From JAOZTV01 sp965371805 (GTDB lineage: Bacteria; Acidobacteriota; Aminicenantia; UBA2199): 14,369 bases of DNA. Below are positions 1 to 6,570 of the stretch, piece by piece. Where the stretch lies: contig CBDUZW010000090.1 in assembly GCA_965371805.1 (NCBI GenBank), positions 1-14,369 of the forward strand. Direction: 5' to 3'. A program made the translations under genes and the position numbers. Positions within the stretch are counted from its first letter, which is position 1. Each line of letters begins with the position of its first letter. Under the pieces are notes generated by a model. The model did no database searches. It was not told where the DNA came from and worked only from the letters and a program-made list of their open reading frames with translations.

Positions 1-89
1 TTTGGGTTTTTTGGGGGATCAGAGTCTAATATGTTTCTGAACTTCAACAATAATACGTAAATTTGGTTATAACTCATCTCTGACAAAAA

Positions 90-120
90 AAAAGAGCTGA
101 AGAAAATATTCAGCTCTTTT
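90..120 (-). terminator. Rho-independent terminator of the ComEA-like/DUF6429 operon
   Basis: An 11-bp perfect stem (AAAAGAGCTGA / TCAGCTCTTTT) encloses a 9-nt loop at 101-109. Read on the minus strand it is followed by an uninterrupted T-tract (the A-run at 84-93 on the plus strand). It lies about 20 nt past the stop codon of the minus-strand gene at 143-388, so it most likely ends that operon. The plus-strand copy also ends in Ts, so it may act in both directions. Confidence 0.75.
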
Positions 121-142
121 TCAATAACTAACTTAGATAAGT

Positions 143-388
143 CTATATAAACTTACCTTTTACCTCTTTTGCTCTCTCAATACCTTTCTCAGTTATCAGT
201 ACAGACATCTGATTCATATACTGAAGTATCATTCCGTCTTCTTTCAGTTCATTCAACACATCGAAGAGATAACCCTTCCAGGTCCTGAAAACTTTCTTTT
301 CCGGATCCTTCCTTGACTCTTCCTCCCATCCTGAAAGATACAAAAGCAGTAAATTCAGATCTTTGATTGCAGCATTAACCTTTGACAT
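143..388 (-). CDS. DUF6429 family protein
   Basis: A small cytoplasmic protein of 81 residues whose function is not known. The sequence fits the DUF6429 pattern as I recall it: a hydrophobic LLLLYLSGW segment, then an aromatic RTWKGYLFDVLNEL helix, KEDGMI, and a C-terminal VLITEKGIERAKE segment resembling the wing of a winged-helix domain. I chose the ATG at 388 over the more upstream ATG at 436, because the longer start would run 47 nt into the upstream gene. From 388 the gene starts 1 nt after the ComEA-like stop codon (390-392), and an AAAGG lies upstream. It is therefore probably the second gene of a two-gene operon ending at the hairpin at 90-120. No membrane segment or signal peptide is visible. 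Confidence 0.7.
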   Translation of the reverse strand: MSKVNAAIKDLNLLLLYLSGWEEESRKDPEKKVFRTWKGYLFDVLNELKEDGMILQYMNQMSVLITEKGIERAKEVKGKFI

Positions 389-389
389 T

Positions 390-686
390 TTACAATTTAA
401 GCCTTTTTTTGAATCTATTAAAGGTCTTCTCTCCAATGCCCTTAACTTTCATCAAATCTTCAATTCTTTTAAACTTCCCATGTTTTTTACGAAAATCGAC
501 AATTCTCTTTGCGATTTTTTCTCCGATTTTAGGTAAATCAGTAAATGTAACTGCCGATGCTGTGTTAATGTTAATAAGTTTTGCTTTAGAAATACTCTTT
601 TTCTCAGCAGATATTAAACTCGTAGAAAAAGAAAAAACTAACCCAATAACCAATAACACCATTAAAACTTTTTTTAATTTCATCAT
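390..686 (-). CDS. ComEA-like secreted helix-hairpin-helix DNA-binding protein
   Basis: Encodes 98 residues. A Lys-rich start and hydrophobic stretch (about residues 3-27, ending near ISAEKK) form a signal peptide or membrane anchor. The rest is a ComEA-type helix-hairpin-helix domain: the ININTAS entry motif (about 38-44), then LPKIGEKIAKRIVDFRKKHG and, near the C-terminus, VKGIGEKTFNRF. Such proteins bind double-stranded DNA outside the inner membrane; in competent bacteria ComEA takes up DNA arriving through type IV pili. The protein lacks the long linker of larger ComEA proteins, so a general secreted DNA-binding role is also possible. Two adjacent ATGs (686, 683) follow GGAGGT (691-696); the second has the better spacing (7 nt). 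It is divergent from four minor-pilin genes, which fits a DNA-uptake role. Confidence 0.82.
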   Translation of the reverse strand: MMKLKKVLMVLLVIGLVFSFSTSLISAEKKSISKAKLININTASAVTFTDLPKIGEKIAKRIVDFRKKHGKFKRIEDLMKVKGIGEKTFNRFKKRLKL

Positions 687-696
687 TAAAACCTCC

Positions 697-710
697 TATA
701 CCAATGTATA
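697..710. promoter_or_regulatory. Short inverted repeat next to the ComEA-like gene's ribosome binding site
   Basis: TATAC, a CAAT spacer, then GTATA form a perfect 5-bp inverted repeat immediately upstream of the minus-strand Shine-Dalgarno GGAGGT. It could be an operator or a small leader hairpin, or a chance event in AT-rich DNA. Confidence 0.25.
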
Positions 711-830
711 CAAGACCGATGCCATAATGAATTATTAGAACAAAAAATTTCTATAAAAGCTTGATATAAATAAGTATAGAGCTATTTCTCTGATAGACGA
801 AACCTTTTTGAAATAATTTAATGTAATCTA

Positions 831-864
831 TTGTTTACATATGTTTTTATATTCAGGTAAACAA
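831..864. promoter_or_regulatory. Candidate operator: TTGTTTAC-N18-GTAAACAA
   Basis: Perfect 8-bp inverted arms about 130-160 bp upstream of the first pilin start codon and a similar distance upstream of the ComEA-like gene, so one regulator could control both. No promoter boxes were identified with confidence. Confidence 0.35.
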
Positions 865-992
865 TTGTATACGCTTAAAAAGAGTCATTATTCATATTTT
901 TTCATGATATGTACTTATATAGGAATGATTGCAGTTGATAATCAAAATTTTTACTTTTGGCAGACTTATTGTTTGTGTTTTTTGGAGGAAAA

Positions 993-1343
993 ATGAATAG
1001 TAAAGGGTTTACAATTATTGAAACTATGGTTTCTATATTAATTATTATGTTTGGAGTTATTCTAATTGCTTCAATTCTTATTCATTCTATAAAGGTAAAT
1101 AAAAGAACTTCTGATATCTTTTACATTGATCAAAAAGCAGATTATGTAAAAAACCTGCTCTTATCTAAATCCTTTAACTCAACAGACCTTAAAGAAGGTG
1201 AATCTAAAAAAAATGATGAGGATTATAAAATAATATATAAAATAATCGATAGGTCTGATTCACTAAAAGAAATAATCTTATCAGTAGGAAAAAATAATAT
1301 TAAAAAGAAATATGTTTTTTTTAAATCAAAATATATAAACTAG
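993..1343 (+). CDS. Type IV minor pilin / pseudopilin, PilV/GspI-like
   Basis: Encodes 116 residues with a class III (prepilin) leader: MNSKG, then the cleavage point and FTIIE with Glu at mature position 5, followed by a hydrophobic helix of about 22 residues (MVSILIIMFGVILIASILI). The rest is a small, Lys-rich hydrophilic domain. Such proteins are cleaved and N-methylated by prepilin peptidase and form the tip complex of type IV pili or type II secretion pseudopili. The start is the ATG at 993, with GGAGG at 984-988; an upstream extension of the frame has no such site and would bury the prepilin leader. It is the first of four pilin-like genes; the next begins 10 nt after its stop. The GspI/PilV assignment rests on order and size. 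Confidence 0.82.
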   Translation: MNSKGFTIIETMVSILIIMFGVILIASILIHSIKVNKRTSDIFYIDQKADYVKNLLLSKSFNSTDLKEGESKKNDEDYKIIYKIIDRSDSLKEIILSVGKNNIKKKYVFFKSKYIN

Positions 1344-1353
1344 GAGGTTTTTT

Positions 1354-2061
1354 ATGAATAATGGTTTTAGTATCTTAGAAATTCTTATCGCTTTAACAAT
1401 AAGTTTAAGTGTCTTATCAGTTGTAATCTCAAGTGTAACAGACTCTGTTTCATATTCAAAAAAAATCACAGAAAATCAGGAAGTTCTTGAATCAATTTTT
1501 CATACAGTGGATTCGCTTAAAACTGATCTGACAAAATGTGGTATGAGGTTGCAGGAAGCAGGAAAATTATTTGAATTTCCAGTTTTCAAAAACTCAAAAA
1601 TTGGATTTGATATAATTATGGGTATGTCAACACTCTATTTAAAGAATAATGTTGATGCTGAATCTCAATATTTGGAAACAGAAAGCAACGATTATCTAAA
1701 AAAAAAGAAGAAGATCCTCATTTATGATATAGAAACATTCTCCTTTGAATTTAATGAAATTGAAGACATAAAGAAAAGTGCAGGAGAATATTTTATTACA
1801 TTATTAGATAATACAAAATTTTATTATAATAAAAATGCTGTGATAATAGTTTTAAAATCAGTCTCTTTTAAATATTATGCAAAGGAAAAGATTTTAAAAA
1901 GAAAAGTAGATGGTGGCTATTTTCAACCCATGATAGAAAATGTTACCGATTTCTATATTAAGCATTTTCCTGAATCTAATTCTCTATTATATAGAATTGA
2001 AGTAGGAAATAAGGAACAGATAAGGGGATATATATTTTTGCCAAATATGGTGCAGAAATGA
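1354..2061 (+). CDS. Type IV minor pilin / pseudopilin, PilW/GspJ-like
   Basis: Encodes 235 residues. The leader is MNNG, then FSILE with the conserved Glu5, then a hydrophobic helix (ILIALTISLSVLSVVISSVTDSV). The long C-terminal domain is rich in beta-strand-like segments ending in a YRIEVGNKEQIRGYIFLPN stretch, typical of PilW/GspJ-class proteins, which are the larger tip pilins in these operons. A strong AGGAGG (1343-1348) precedes the ATG. The stop codon overlaps the start of the next gene in an ATGA, so the two are translationally coupled. The function is inferred from the leader, size and operon order, not from a specific catalytic motif. Confidence 0.82.
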   Translation: MNNGFSILEILIALTISLSVLSVVISSVTDSVSYSKKITENQEVLESIFHTVDSLKTDLTKCGMRLQEAGKLFEFPVFKNSKIGFDIIMGMSTLYLKNNVDAESQYLETESNDYLKKKKKILIYDIETFSFEFNEIEDIKKSAGEYFITLLDNTKFYYNKNAVIIVLKSVSFKYYAKEKILKRKVDGGYFQPMIENVTDFYIKHFPESNSLLYRIEVGNKEQIRGYIFLPNMVQK

Positions 2062-3401
2062 AGCCAAAAAACAATAAGGGCTTAATAATAACATCACTAC
2101 TCTTTGTTACACTTATGTCGTTTATTGGAATATCTCTGCTTGCGAGCACAATATTCCATGTTAGAATCTTAGGGGCGAGAGATAAAAAAAATAGAGATAG
2201 TCGTTTTTTACATTCAAGTCTTATAAAATATCTGCATAATTTTAGAGAGGAGATTTATAATACAGATTTAAATAAATTTGAGTTAATTGAAAATGATTTT
2301 TTCAATAAGGAAAACTTTCCTGATCAGATTGAATCAACATATTTAGTGTCAAATTATTTCAATAATAGAATAAAATATGCTGATAAGTATAGGTCAATAA
2401 ACATATTTGATATAGTGACTGCATCTATTAAAAACAAACTTAAATTAGAATCCACTGTGAACATTGATATTTTATCAGGAAATATCCCAATATCAAGAAT
2501 TCCGTTCTATCTAAACAAAAAGCCAGAAATACCGAAAGATTCTTTTCTTAAAAATAAGAAAATAAACATTAGTTCTGAAAATGTTTTAACACAGATTGAT
2601 ACCAGGGTAAAGTTTGAATTATCAAATTTCCTTAAAGATTCTCTAGGTTTAAAAGGGAAAACTTTAAATTGGAAAGAAATCAGGGATAAAGCTGGAGTTG
2701 AAATAAATGATTATCCGCTTGAAAATGGCGTATATACATTTGTTGGTACAGAAACAGAAGATGAGTTGGAAGCAATTTTTATCCAGGGAGATGTCCAGAA
2801 GATCACTTTCTCGATTGAAGATCAAAAACAGAGAATATTAATTTCACATGAAGACAAGGACTATTTGATTGAGTATAAACCAAGTGAATATGCTATGAAA
2901 TATTGGGGAAATGATTTTGAAGAGTCTGTTTTATTTAAAGAAAAGATCATTATAAATGGGAATATCCATTCTGTTTTATCAGAAGGCGATTTTGCATTTT
3001 TAAATAATACCAATTTATCTTTATACTCTTCAGGAATAGTATATATAGATTCCTCTTTGGATTCGGATAGTTCTGCTGGTTCAAATCTAAAAATAATTAC
3101 CGGATATAATGAATTTTTTAATAAACCTTCAGATGGAGGAAGGATTATTATCAACAAAACAGCAGATAATAGCACCCTTAAGCTTTCCGTATCATTATTT
3201 GCCTCAGGAAAAGTAATTAATAATAGTAAAGATACCATCATTAAGGGCAGCATGTATTTAAATGATATTGAAAATAAAGGAAAAATAAGTATTTCACCAT
3301 CTTTAAGAAATAATTCTAGTGACACTTTTTTTACAACCGAAAAATTTACTTTTATTAAAGAGTTCACTGTTTCGTTTAGCGGGGAGGTTTATAGTGAATA
3401 A
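2058..3401 (+). CDS. PilX/GspK-like pilus tip protein lacking prepilin Glu5
   Basis: Encodes 447 residues. The N-terminus has a prepilin-like layout: basic MKPKNNKG, then a 24-residue hydrophobic helix (LIITSLLFVTLMSFIGISLLAS) followed by a polar segment. If cleavage follows Gly8, mature position 5 is Ser, not Glu. GspK is the known pseudopilin without Glu5, and PilX-type proteins also occupy this operon position, so a tip-capping role is plausible. The large exported domain has repetitive beta-like segments in the second half (about 290-420) with patterns such as IIINGNIHSV, reminiscent of a beta-helical or adhesive fold; this is inference. The start overlaps the preceding stop (ATGA) and the end overlaps the next gene by 8 nt. 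Confidence 0.72.
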   Translation: MKPKNNKGLIITSLLFVTLMSFIGISLLASTIFHVRILGARDKKNRDSRFLHSSLIKYLHNFREEIYNTDLNKFELIENDFFNKENFPDQIESTYLVSNYFNNRIKYADKYRSINIFDIVTASIKNKLKLESTVNIDILSGNIPISRIPFYLNKKPEIPKDSFLKNKKINISSENVLTQIDTRVKFELSNFLKDSLGLKGKTLNWKEIRDKAGVEINDYPLENGVYTFVGTETEDELEAIFIQGDVQKITFSIEDQKQRILISHEDKDYLIEYKPSEYAMKYWGNDFEESVLFKEKIIINGNIHSVLSEGDFAFLNNTNLSLYSSGIVYIDSSLDSDSSAGSNLKIITGYNEFFNKPSDGGRIIINKTADNSTLKLSVSLFASGKVINNSKDTIIKGSMYLNDIENKGKISISPSLRNNSSDTFFTTEKFTFIKEFTVSFSGEVYSE

Positions 3402-3828
3402 AAAAAACTCTGGTTTAAGTTTAATAGAGTTACTAATATATTTCTTATTACTCTCGATAATATTTTCTTTTTGTGTACTAAGTTTTAAATCATTTAAACG
3501 GGAATCTGAAATTACAAATGGAGTCAGGACTGTTATTGCTGCTTTAAATACTGCTAGATACAATGCTGTTAAAGAGTATGAAAAGATTAAAGTCTGCCAG
3601 AATAATAATAAAATTTTCTTACAAAAAAAGATTGATGGCAATTGGGAAACATACAAAACATTTGAATTAAAAGGAAGTTTGATTTTAAAATTCAATAATT
3701 CTCCCATTTTTTCTCCAATGGGATCTGTCTCACCACTCTGTTCAATATATATAAAAAATGAATTTAAGCAATACAAATCTTCAATATCAATGGCCGGAAG
3801 GATAAAGACAAAGCAGATAGCTCCTTAA
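3394..3828 (+). CDS. Type IV minor pilin / pseudopilin, FimT/GspH-like
   Basis: Encodes 144 residues from a GTG start at 3394. The leader is MNKKNSG, then LSLIE with Glu5, then a hydrophobic helix (LLIYFLLLSIIFSFCVLSF). Residues about 48-60 (RTVIAALNTARYNAVK) match the helix following the membrane segment in GspH/FimT proteins, and the rest is beta-rich, including PIFSPMGSV, resembling their C-terminal nucleus. GTG was chosen because GGGGAGGT (3381-3388) lies 5 nt upstream and it places the prepilin leader at the N-terminus; earlier starts in frame would prepend about 25 residues read inside the previous gene. It overlaps the PilX-like gene by 8 nt and ends the pilin operon. No convincing terminator follows. 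Confidence 0.82.
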   Translation: MNKKNSGLSLIELLIYFLLLSIIFSFCVLSFKSFKRESEITNGVRTVIAALNTARYNAVKEYEKIKVCQNNNKIFLQKKIDGNWETYKTFELKGSLILKFNNSPIFSPMGSVSPLCSIYIKNEFKQYKSSISMAGRIKTKQIAP

Positions 3829-3895
3829 GTCATATAATTCTTTACTTTTTTTTGGAAATATGATCTAATTTAATCTGCATAAAAATCATATGAAC

Positions 3896-3966
3896 CATAA
3901 TTGTACCGCAGACTTATCCGATTATTGCTAAGCAGCCTTAGCGGCGGTAGCCTGTTTGTAATTATG
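3896..3966 (+). repeat. Nested stem-loop element
   Basis: Three nested complementary pairs are visible: CATAATT (3896-3902) with AATTATG (3960-3966), TACCGC (3904-3909) with GCGGTA (3944-3949), and GCTAA (3927-3931) with TTAGC (3938-3942). It is GC-richer than its surroundings. The order of pairs is compatible with one folded RNA or single-stranded DNA. It lacks the GTTRRRY/RYYYAAC ends of attC and matches no riboswitch I recognise. Confidence 0.45.
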
Positions 3967-4022
3967 AATGCTGAATGATGTATAATTATATTATGAAAAT
4001 AGAGGGAATGATTGGTAAAGAA

Positions 4023-4050
4023 GAATATAAACGCAATTGCGTTTATATTC
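4023..4050. repeat. Perfect 28-bp palindrome
   Basis: The half site GAATATAAACGCAA is followed directly by its exact reverse complement, with no spacer. It lies 40 bp before the first cassette junction. It could be a regulator site, a cruciform, or part of an attachment site. Confidence 0.6.
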
Positions 4051-4061
4051 CAAATTCAGGG

Positions 4062-4085
4062 GTATATAATCAATTGCTTATATAC
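4062..4085. repeat. Quasi-palindrome abutting the first cassette junction
   Basis: GTATATAA (4062-4069) pairs with TTATATAC (4078-4085) around a CAATTG core, with one mismatched pair. The right arm plus ATACG occupies the position that the L' box has in the attC sites of the array (TTATAC or similar, a few bases before CGTT), but no RYYYAAC box lies to its left. It may be an attI or a degenerate attC. Confidence 0.5.
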
Positions 4086-4115
4086 ATACGTTATGCGGCA
4101 TGTTAAAGAAAAAAA

Positions 4116-5222
4116 ATGAAAGCGCTACTAATAATTGATATTCAAAACGGATTGACAAAGAAAAAAACTTTGTATAATGAATCATGCTTTATTGAAACTG
4201 TCAATGCTGCAATAAAAGAATATCATGATTTGGGCTATCCAGTCATTTTTGTTCAACACAATAATAAACCACTAAAATTTGGGACTTCGGACTGGGAAAT
4301 AGACAACCGACTTTACAGAAAAAAGGAAAATATTATATTGCAGAAACAACATGGAAATGCGTTCCTGAAAACGGACTTGAAATCTATACTGGAGAATAAG
4401 AAAGTAAAAGAAATTATAGTATGTGGACTGGTGAGTCATGGCTGTGTAAAAGCAACATGTATCGGCGGATTTAATGAGGGATACACAACGAATTTGCTAA
4501 AAAACGGACACACTAACTGGAATAAAGATGCTGCAATAAAAATAGATTCAACGGAAAATGAATTAAATCAAATTGGCATAAAAATAGTTAGCATTACGAA
4601 ACAGCCCACAAGTAACAATTCAGAGAAAGACTTACACGAAATGACAACCGAAGAACTTGGGCGATTGTTTCCAATAATAATTAATGAACCAAATAGAAAC
4701 TGGGAAACCTACTTCGAAAACGAAAAAAAATTGATTCTTGATTTATTTGAAGAACCTGATATTGAAAGTATTGAGCACATTGGCAGTACTGCTATCCAGA
4801 ATCTAAAAGCAAAATCGACAATTGATATTTTAATGGAAGTGTCGGAGAAACTGGAAAATGAAAAAATAATTGAAAAAATAAAATCAATTGACTACGAATA
4901 TATTCAACGACTGGACAATCCACCACCACACATGATGTTTGTAAAAGGTTATTATTTACAAGGATTCAATGGACAAGTTTATCACGTGCATGTGAGATTC
5001 AAGGGCGATTGGGATGAAATATATTTTAGGGATTATCTTCGGGAAAACAAACAGTTAGCAAATGAATATGAAGAATTGAAATTAAATTTAGCAATTGAAT
5101 ACAAACATAAAAGAGAAGCATATACAGAGGCAAAAACTGAATTTGTAGAAAAAGTAAATAAATTAGCAAGAAAAGAAAAAACACGACCGCATAACACGCA
5201 ATATAATAAATTGGGCAGATAG
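4116..5222 (+). CDS. Isochorismatase-like cysteine hydrolase fused to GrpB/UPF0157 domain (cassette 1)
   Basis: Encodes 368 residues in two domains. Residues 1 to about 165 are an isochorismatase-family hydrolase: LLIIDIQNG with catalytic Asp8, LQKQHGNAF with Lys77, and GLVSHGCVKAT with the nucleophile Cys110. Residues about 180-355 are a GrpB (UPF0157) domain, of the nucleotidyltransferase-like fold: HIGSTAIQNLKAKSTIDIL (221-239), HVHVRF, and FRDYLRENKQLANEYEELK with AYTEAKTEFV near the end. Hydrolases of the first type cleave amides or related bonds in small molecules; the GrpB role is unclear, and the substrate cannot be told. The last 11 codons (358-368, PHNTQYNKLGR) lie inside attC. No Shine-Dalgarno precedes the ATG, which sits only 25 bases after the recombination point. 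Both domains look intact. Confidence 0.85.
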   Translation: MKALLIIDIQNGLTKKKTLYNESCFIETVNAAIKEYHDLGYPVIFVQHNNKPLKFGTSDWEIDNRLYRKKENIILQKQHGNAFLKTDLKSILENKKVKEIIVCGLVSHGCVKATCIGGFNEGYTTNLLKNGHTNWNKDAAIKIDSTENELNQIGIKIVSITKQPTSNNSEKDLHEMTTEELGRLFPIIINEPNRNWETYFENEKKLILDLFEEPDIESIEHIGSTAIQNLKAKSTIDILMEVSEKLENEKIIEKIKSIDYEYIQRLDNPPPHMMFVKGYYLQGFNGQVYHVHVRFKGDWDEIYFRDYLRENKQLANEYEELKLNLAIEYKHKREAYTEAKTEFVEKVNKLARKEKTRPHNTQYNKLGR

Positions 5223-5313
5223 TGCTAAATATGAACATTTTACCATTAAATAACCATTGTGGCAAATTGAAAAATTGGTGTTCCAAAATGCCCAACTTAT
5301 AATATTGCCACCG
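5187..5313 (+). repeat. attC site 1
   Basis: R'' is CCGCATAAC (5187-5195), pairing with the cassette's own start GTTATGCGG. AATAT...TTGGGC (5201-5216) pairs with GCCCAA...AATATT (5290-5306). The R' junction is G5313/T5314. Length is about 127 bp. It closely resembles attC 5. The coding sequence of the cassette gene ends inside it. Confidence 0.9.
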
Positions 5314-5375
5314 TTACCATGCATTTAAGACCGCACAACTAAACAAAATATAATAAAATAGGAGACAAAGATAAA

Positions 5376-6329
5376 ATGGATAAAATAATGAAAAAAACAG
5401 AGAAAATACATGGTGAACTTGCAATTTCAAAATTAAAGAAAGCAAAAAGAATGCTATCTCCAAAGTTGTTTGGTTTGATTCCAGCAATAGATGTAAACTC
5501 AACTGACGTAAATGGGAACTCTTTTCTTACTTCCATTTTATGGAAGTATAATAATAATTCGTTAGATGAAATAGCTGAATTTATAGACTTTCTTTTGAGC
5601 CATGATTTTAACTTGAATATTCAAAATAAATATGGTAAGACCGCTCTTCATATATACTTTTTTGAGGATAACATAAATCCTGACTTGCTGGAAATTGTAC
5701 TTAAAAAAGGGGCAGATCCAAATTTATCAGATTCAGACTATAAAGATACACCTTTAATAAGAGCTGCATCGTCTGGATTGATTAAATGTACAAAGTTGCT
5801 AGTTGAGTACAATGCGAATATTCACCACAAAGACATTTGGGGCTTTACGGCAATTGACTATGCAAAAACATTTGGGACGAAAGAAGTTGTTGACTTTCTC
5901 GCATCCAAGGGAGCTAAATTAAACGAAGATGCGAAAGTGCCGTTGGAGGCCTGTGGTTGGTACACTGGTGCTGAGACATGGGAACAGTTGGTTGAATATT
6001 TTATAAAAAGGGAAGTAGCAGCCTTCGGTGATCCTGACTTGAAGAGTTTTAACCAGCAACTTAAAAGATTTCCTGCTGAACAGCAACACGGTGCATGGAT
6101 TCATGTAGGACAATCGATATATGATAGATTTGGAAGTCATCTCTTAACAACATGCTGTTATGTTGAAGCTTTAAATGCTGATCCTGATCCATCATCTGTT
6201 GCCTGGGAGTGGCTTAAAGGAATCTACGACGAATCTATGGGACTTTTTAGTACATATCACGGAGCGAAACCATTAAAGGCTCAACTTCAATCGGCAATTA
6301 AAAATTGGGGTATACAGAGTATAGATTAA
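5376..6329 (+). CDS. Ankyrin-repeat protein with uncharacterised C-terminal domain (cassette 2)
   Basis: Encodes 317 residues with no signal peptide or membrane segment, so probably cytoplasmic. Residues about 45-183 contain roughly four ankyrin repeats, recognisable from NKYGKTALHIYFF (84-96), KGADPNLSDSDYKDTPLIRAASSG (111-134) and WGFTAIDYAKTFGTKEVVDFLASKGAKLN (155-183). These form protein-binding surfaces. Residues about 188-317 form a separate Trp-rich domain (ETWEQLVEYFI, HGAWIHVGQSIYDRFG, WEWLKGIYDESMG) that I do not recognise. AGGAG (5360-5364) lies 11 nt before the ATG; a second in-frame ATG is at 5388. The cassette leader from 5314 is about 60 nt. The partner and role are unknown. 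Confidence 0.8.
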   Translation: MDKIMKKTEKIHGELAISKLKKAKRMLSPKLFGLIPAIDVNSTDVNGNSFLTSILWKYNNNSLDEIAEFIDFLLSHDFNLNIQNKYGKTALHIYFFEDNINPDLLEIVLKKGADPNLSDSDYKDTPLIRAASSGLIKCTKLLVEYNANIHHKDIWGFTAIDYAKTFGTKEVVDFLASKGAKLNEDAKVPLEACGWYTGAETWEQLVEYFIKREVAAFGDPDLKSFNQQLKRFPAEQQHGAWIHVGQSIYDRFGSHLLTTCCYVEALNADPDPSSVAWEWLKGIYDESMGLFSTYHGAKPLKAQLQSAIKNWGIQSID

Positions 6330-6378
6330 ATCATTTCTCTTCCATAGTTTTAAAATGACATAAAGAATGAATAAAAAC

Positions 6379-6506
6379 GCATGGTAACAAAGTATAAAAA
6401 TAATAGCCGAGAAAGTAGTAAATATGAAAATTGCAGCCCGTATAAAAATTAGTAGAAACTTGAAAACTTTGAGTTCCCCAGTCGGCTAATATTCTTATAC
6501 CATCCG
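6379..6506 (+). repeat. attC site 2
   Basis: R'' GCATGGTAAC (6379-6388) pairs over 10 bases with the cassette start GTTACCATGC (5313-5322). GTATAA...ATAGCCGA (6392-6410) pairs with TCGGCTAAT...TTATAC (6482-6500). The junction is G6506/T6507. It belongs with attC 3 and 8. Confidence 0.9.
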
Positions 6507-6570
6507 TTACCACACATTAGAAAAAAGGAACTAACTGAAAGAAATGTTAATAAATTAAATAGGAGTCCAA

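Larger units (their letters stand above)
687..992. other. Divergent intergenic region between ComEA-like gene and pilin operon
   Basis: About 306 bases with no supported gene. It must carry the promoters of both divergent operons, but no -35/-10 pair stands out from the AT-rich background. The clearest structure is an inverted repeat with perfect 8-bp arms, TTGTTTAC at 831-838 and GTAAACAA at 857-864, separated by 18 bases. This layout suits a dimeric regulator binding site. A strong GGAGG at 984-988 serves the first pilin gene. Confidence 0.5.
3829..4090. other. Structured boundary region between pilin operon and cassette array
   Basis: No supported gene. From left to right it holds a weak ATATGAT/ATCATAT inverted repeat (3858-3864, 3885-3891), a nested stem-loop element (3896-3966), a perfect 28-bp palindrome (4023-4050), and a 24-bp quasi-palindrome (4062-4085) ending 5 bases before the first cassette recombination point (G4090/T4091). 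By position it is where an attI site, or a fixed attachment site, would be expected. No integrase gene or remnant is visible. Confidence 0.6.

Noticed and set aside
1..142. Partial gene at the left edge
   Set aside because: No frame has convincing coding character; only the terminator hairpin is clear.
389..436. An upstream start at 436 for the DUF6429 gene
   Set aside because: It would overlap the ComEA-like gene by 47 bases and add residues outside the family pattern; the ATG at 388 fits the preceding stop codon.
2861..3776. Long minus-strand frames inside the pilin genes
   Set aside because: They lie fully opposite well-supported coding sequences with prepilin leaders and ribosome binding sites, and have no such features of their own.
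3896..3966. Riboswitch (for example c-di-GMP or cobalamin type)
   Set aside because: The stems do not carry the conserved core bases of any riboswitch class I know, and the next gene begins about 150 bp away and across a cassette junction.
4023..4085. A complete ninth attC at the left boundary
   Set aside because: The L'-like arm is present but there is no RYYYAAC box in the right place to its left, so it does not qualify as attC.
3829..4090. Remnant of an integron integrase
   Set aside because: No frame on either strand shows tyrosine recombinase motifs here, and the stretch is too short.
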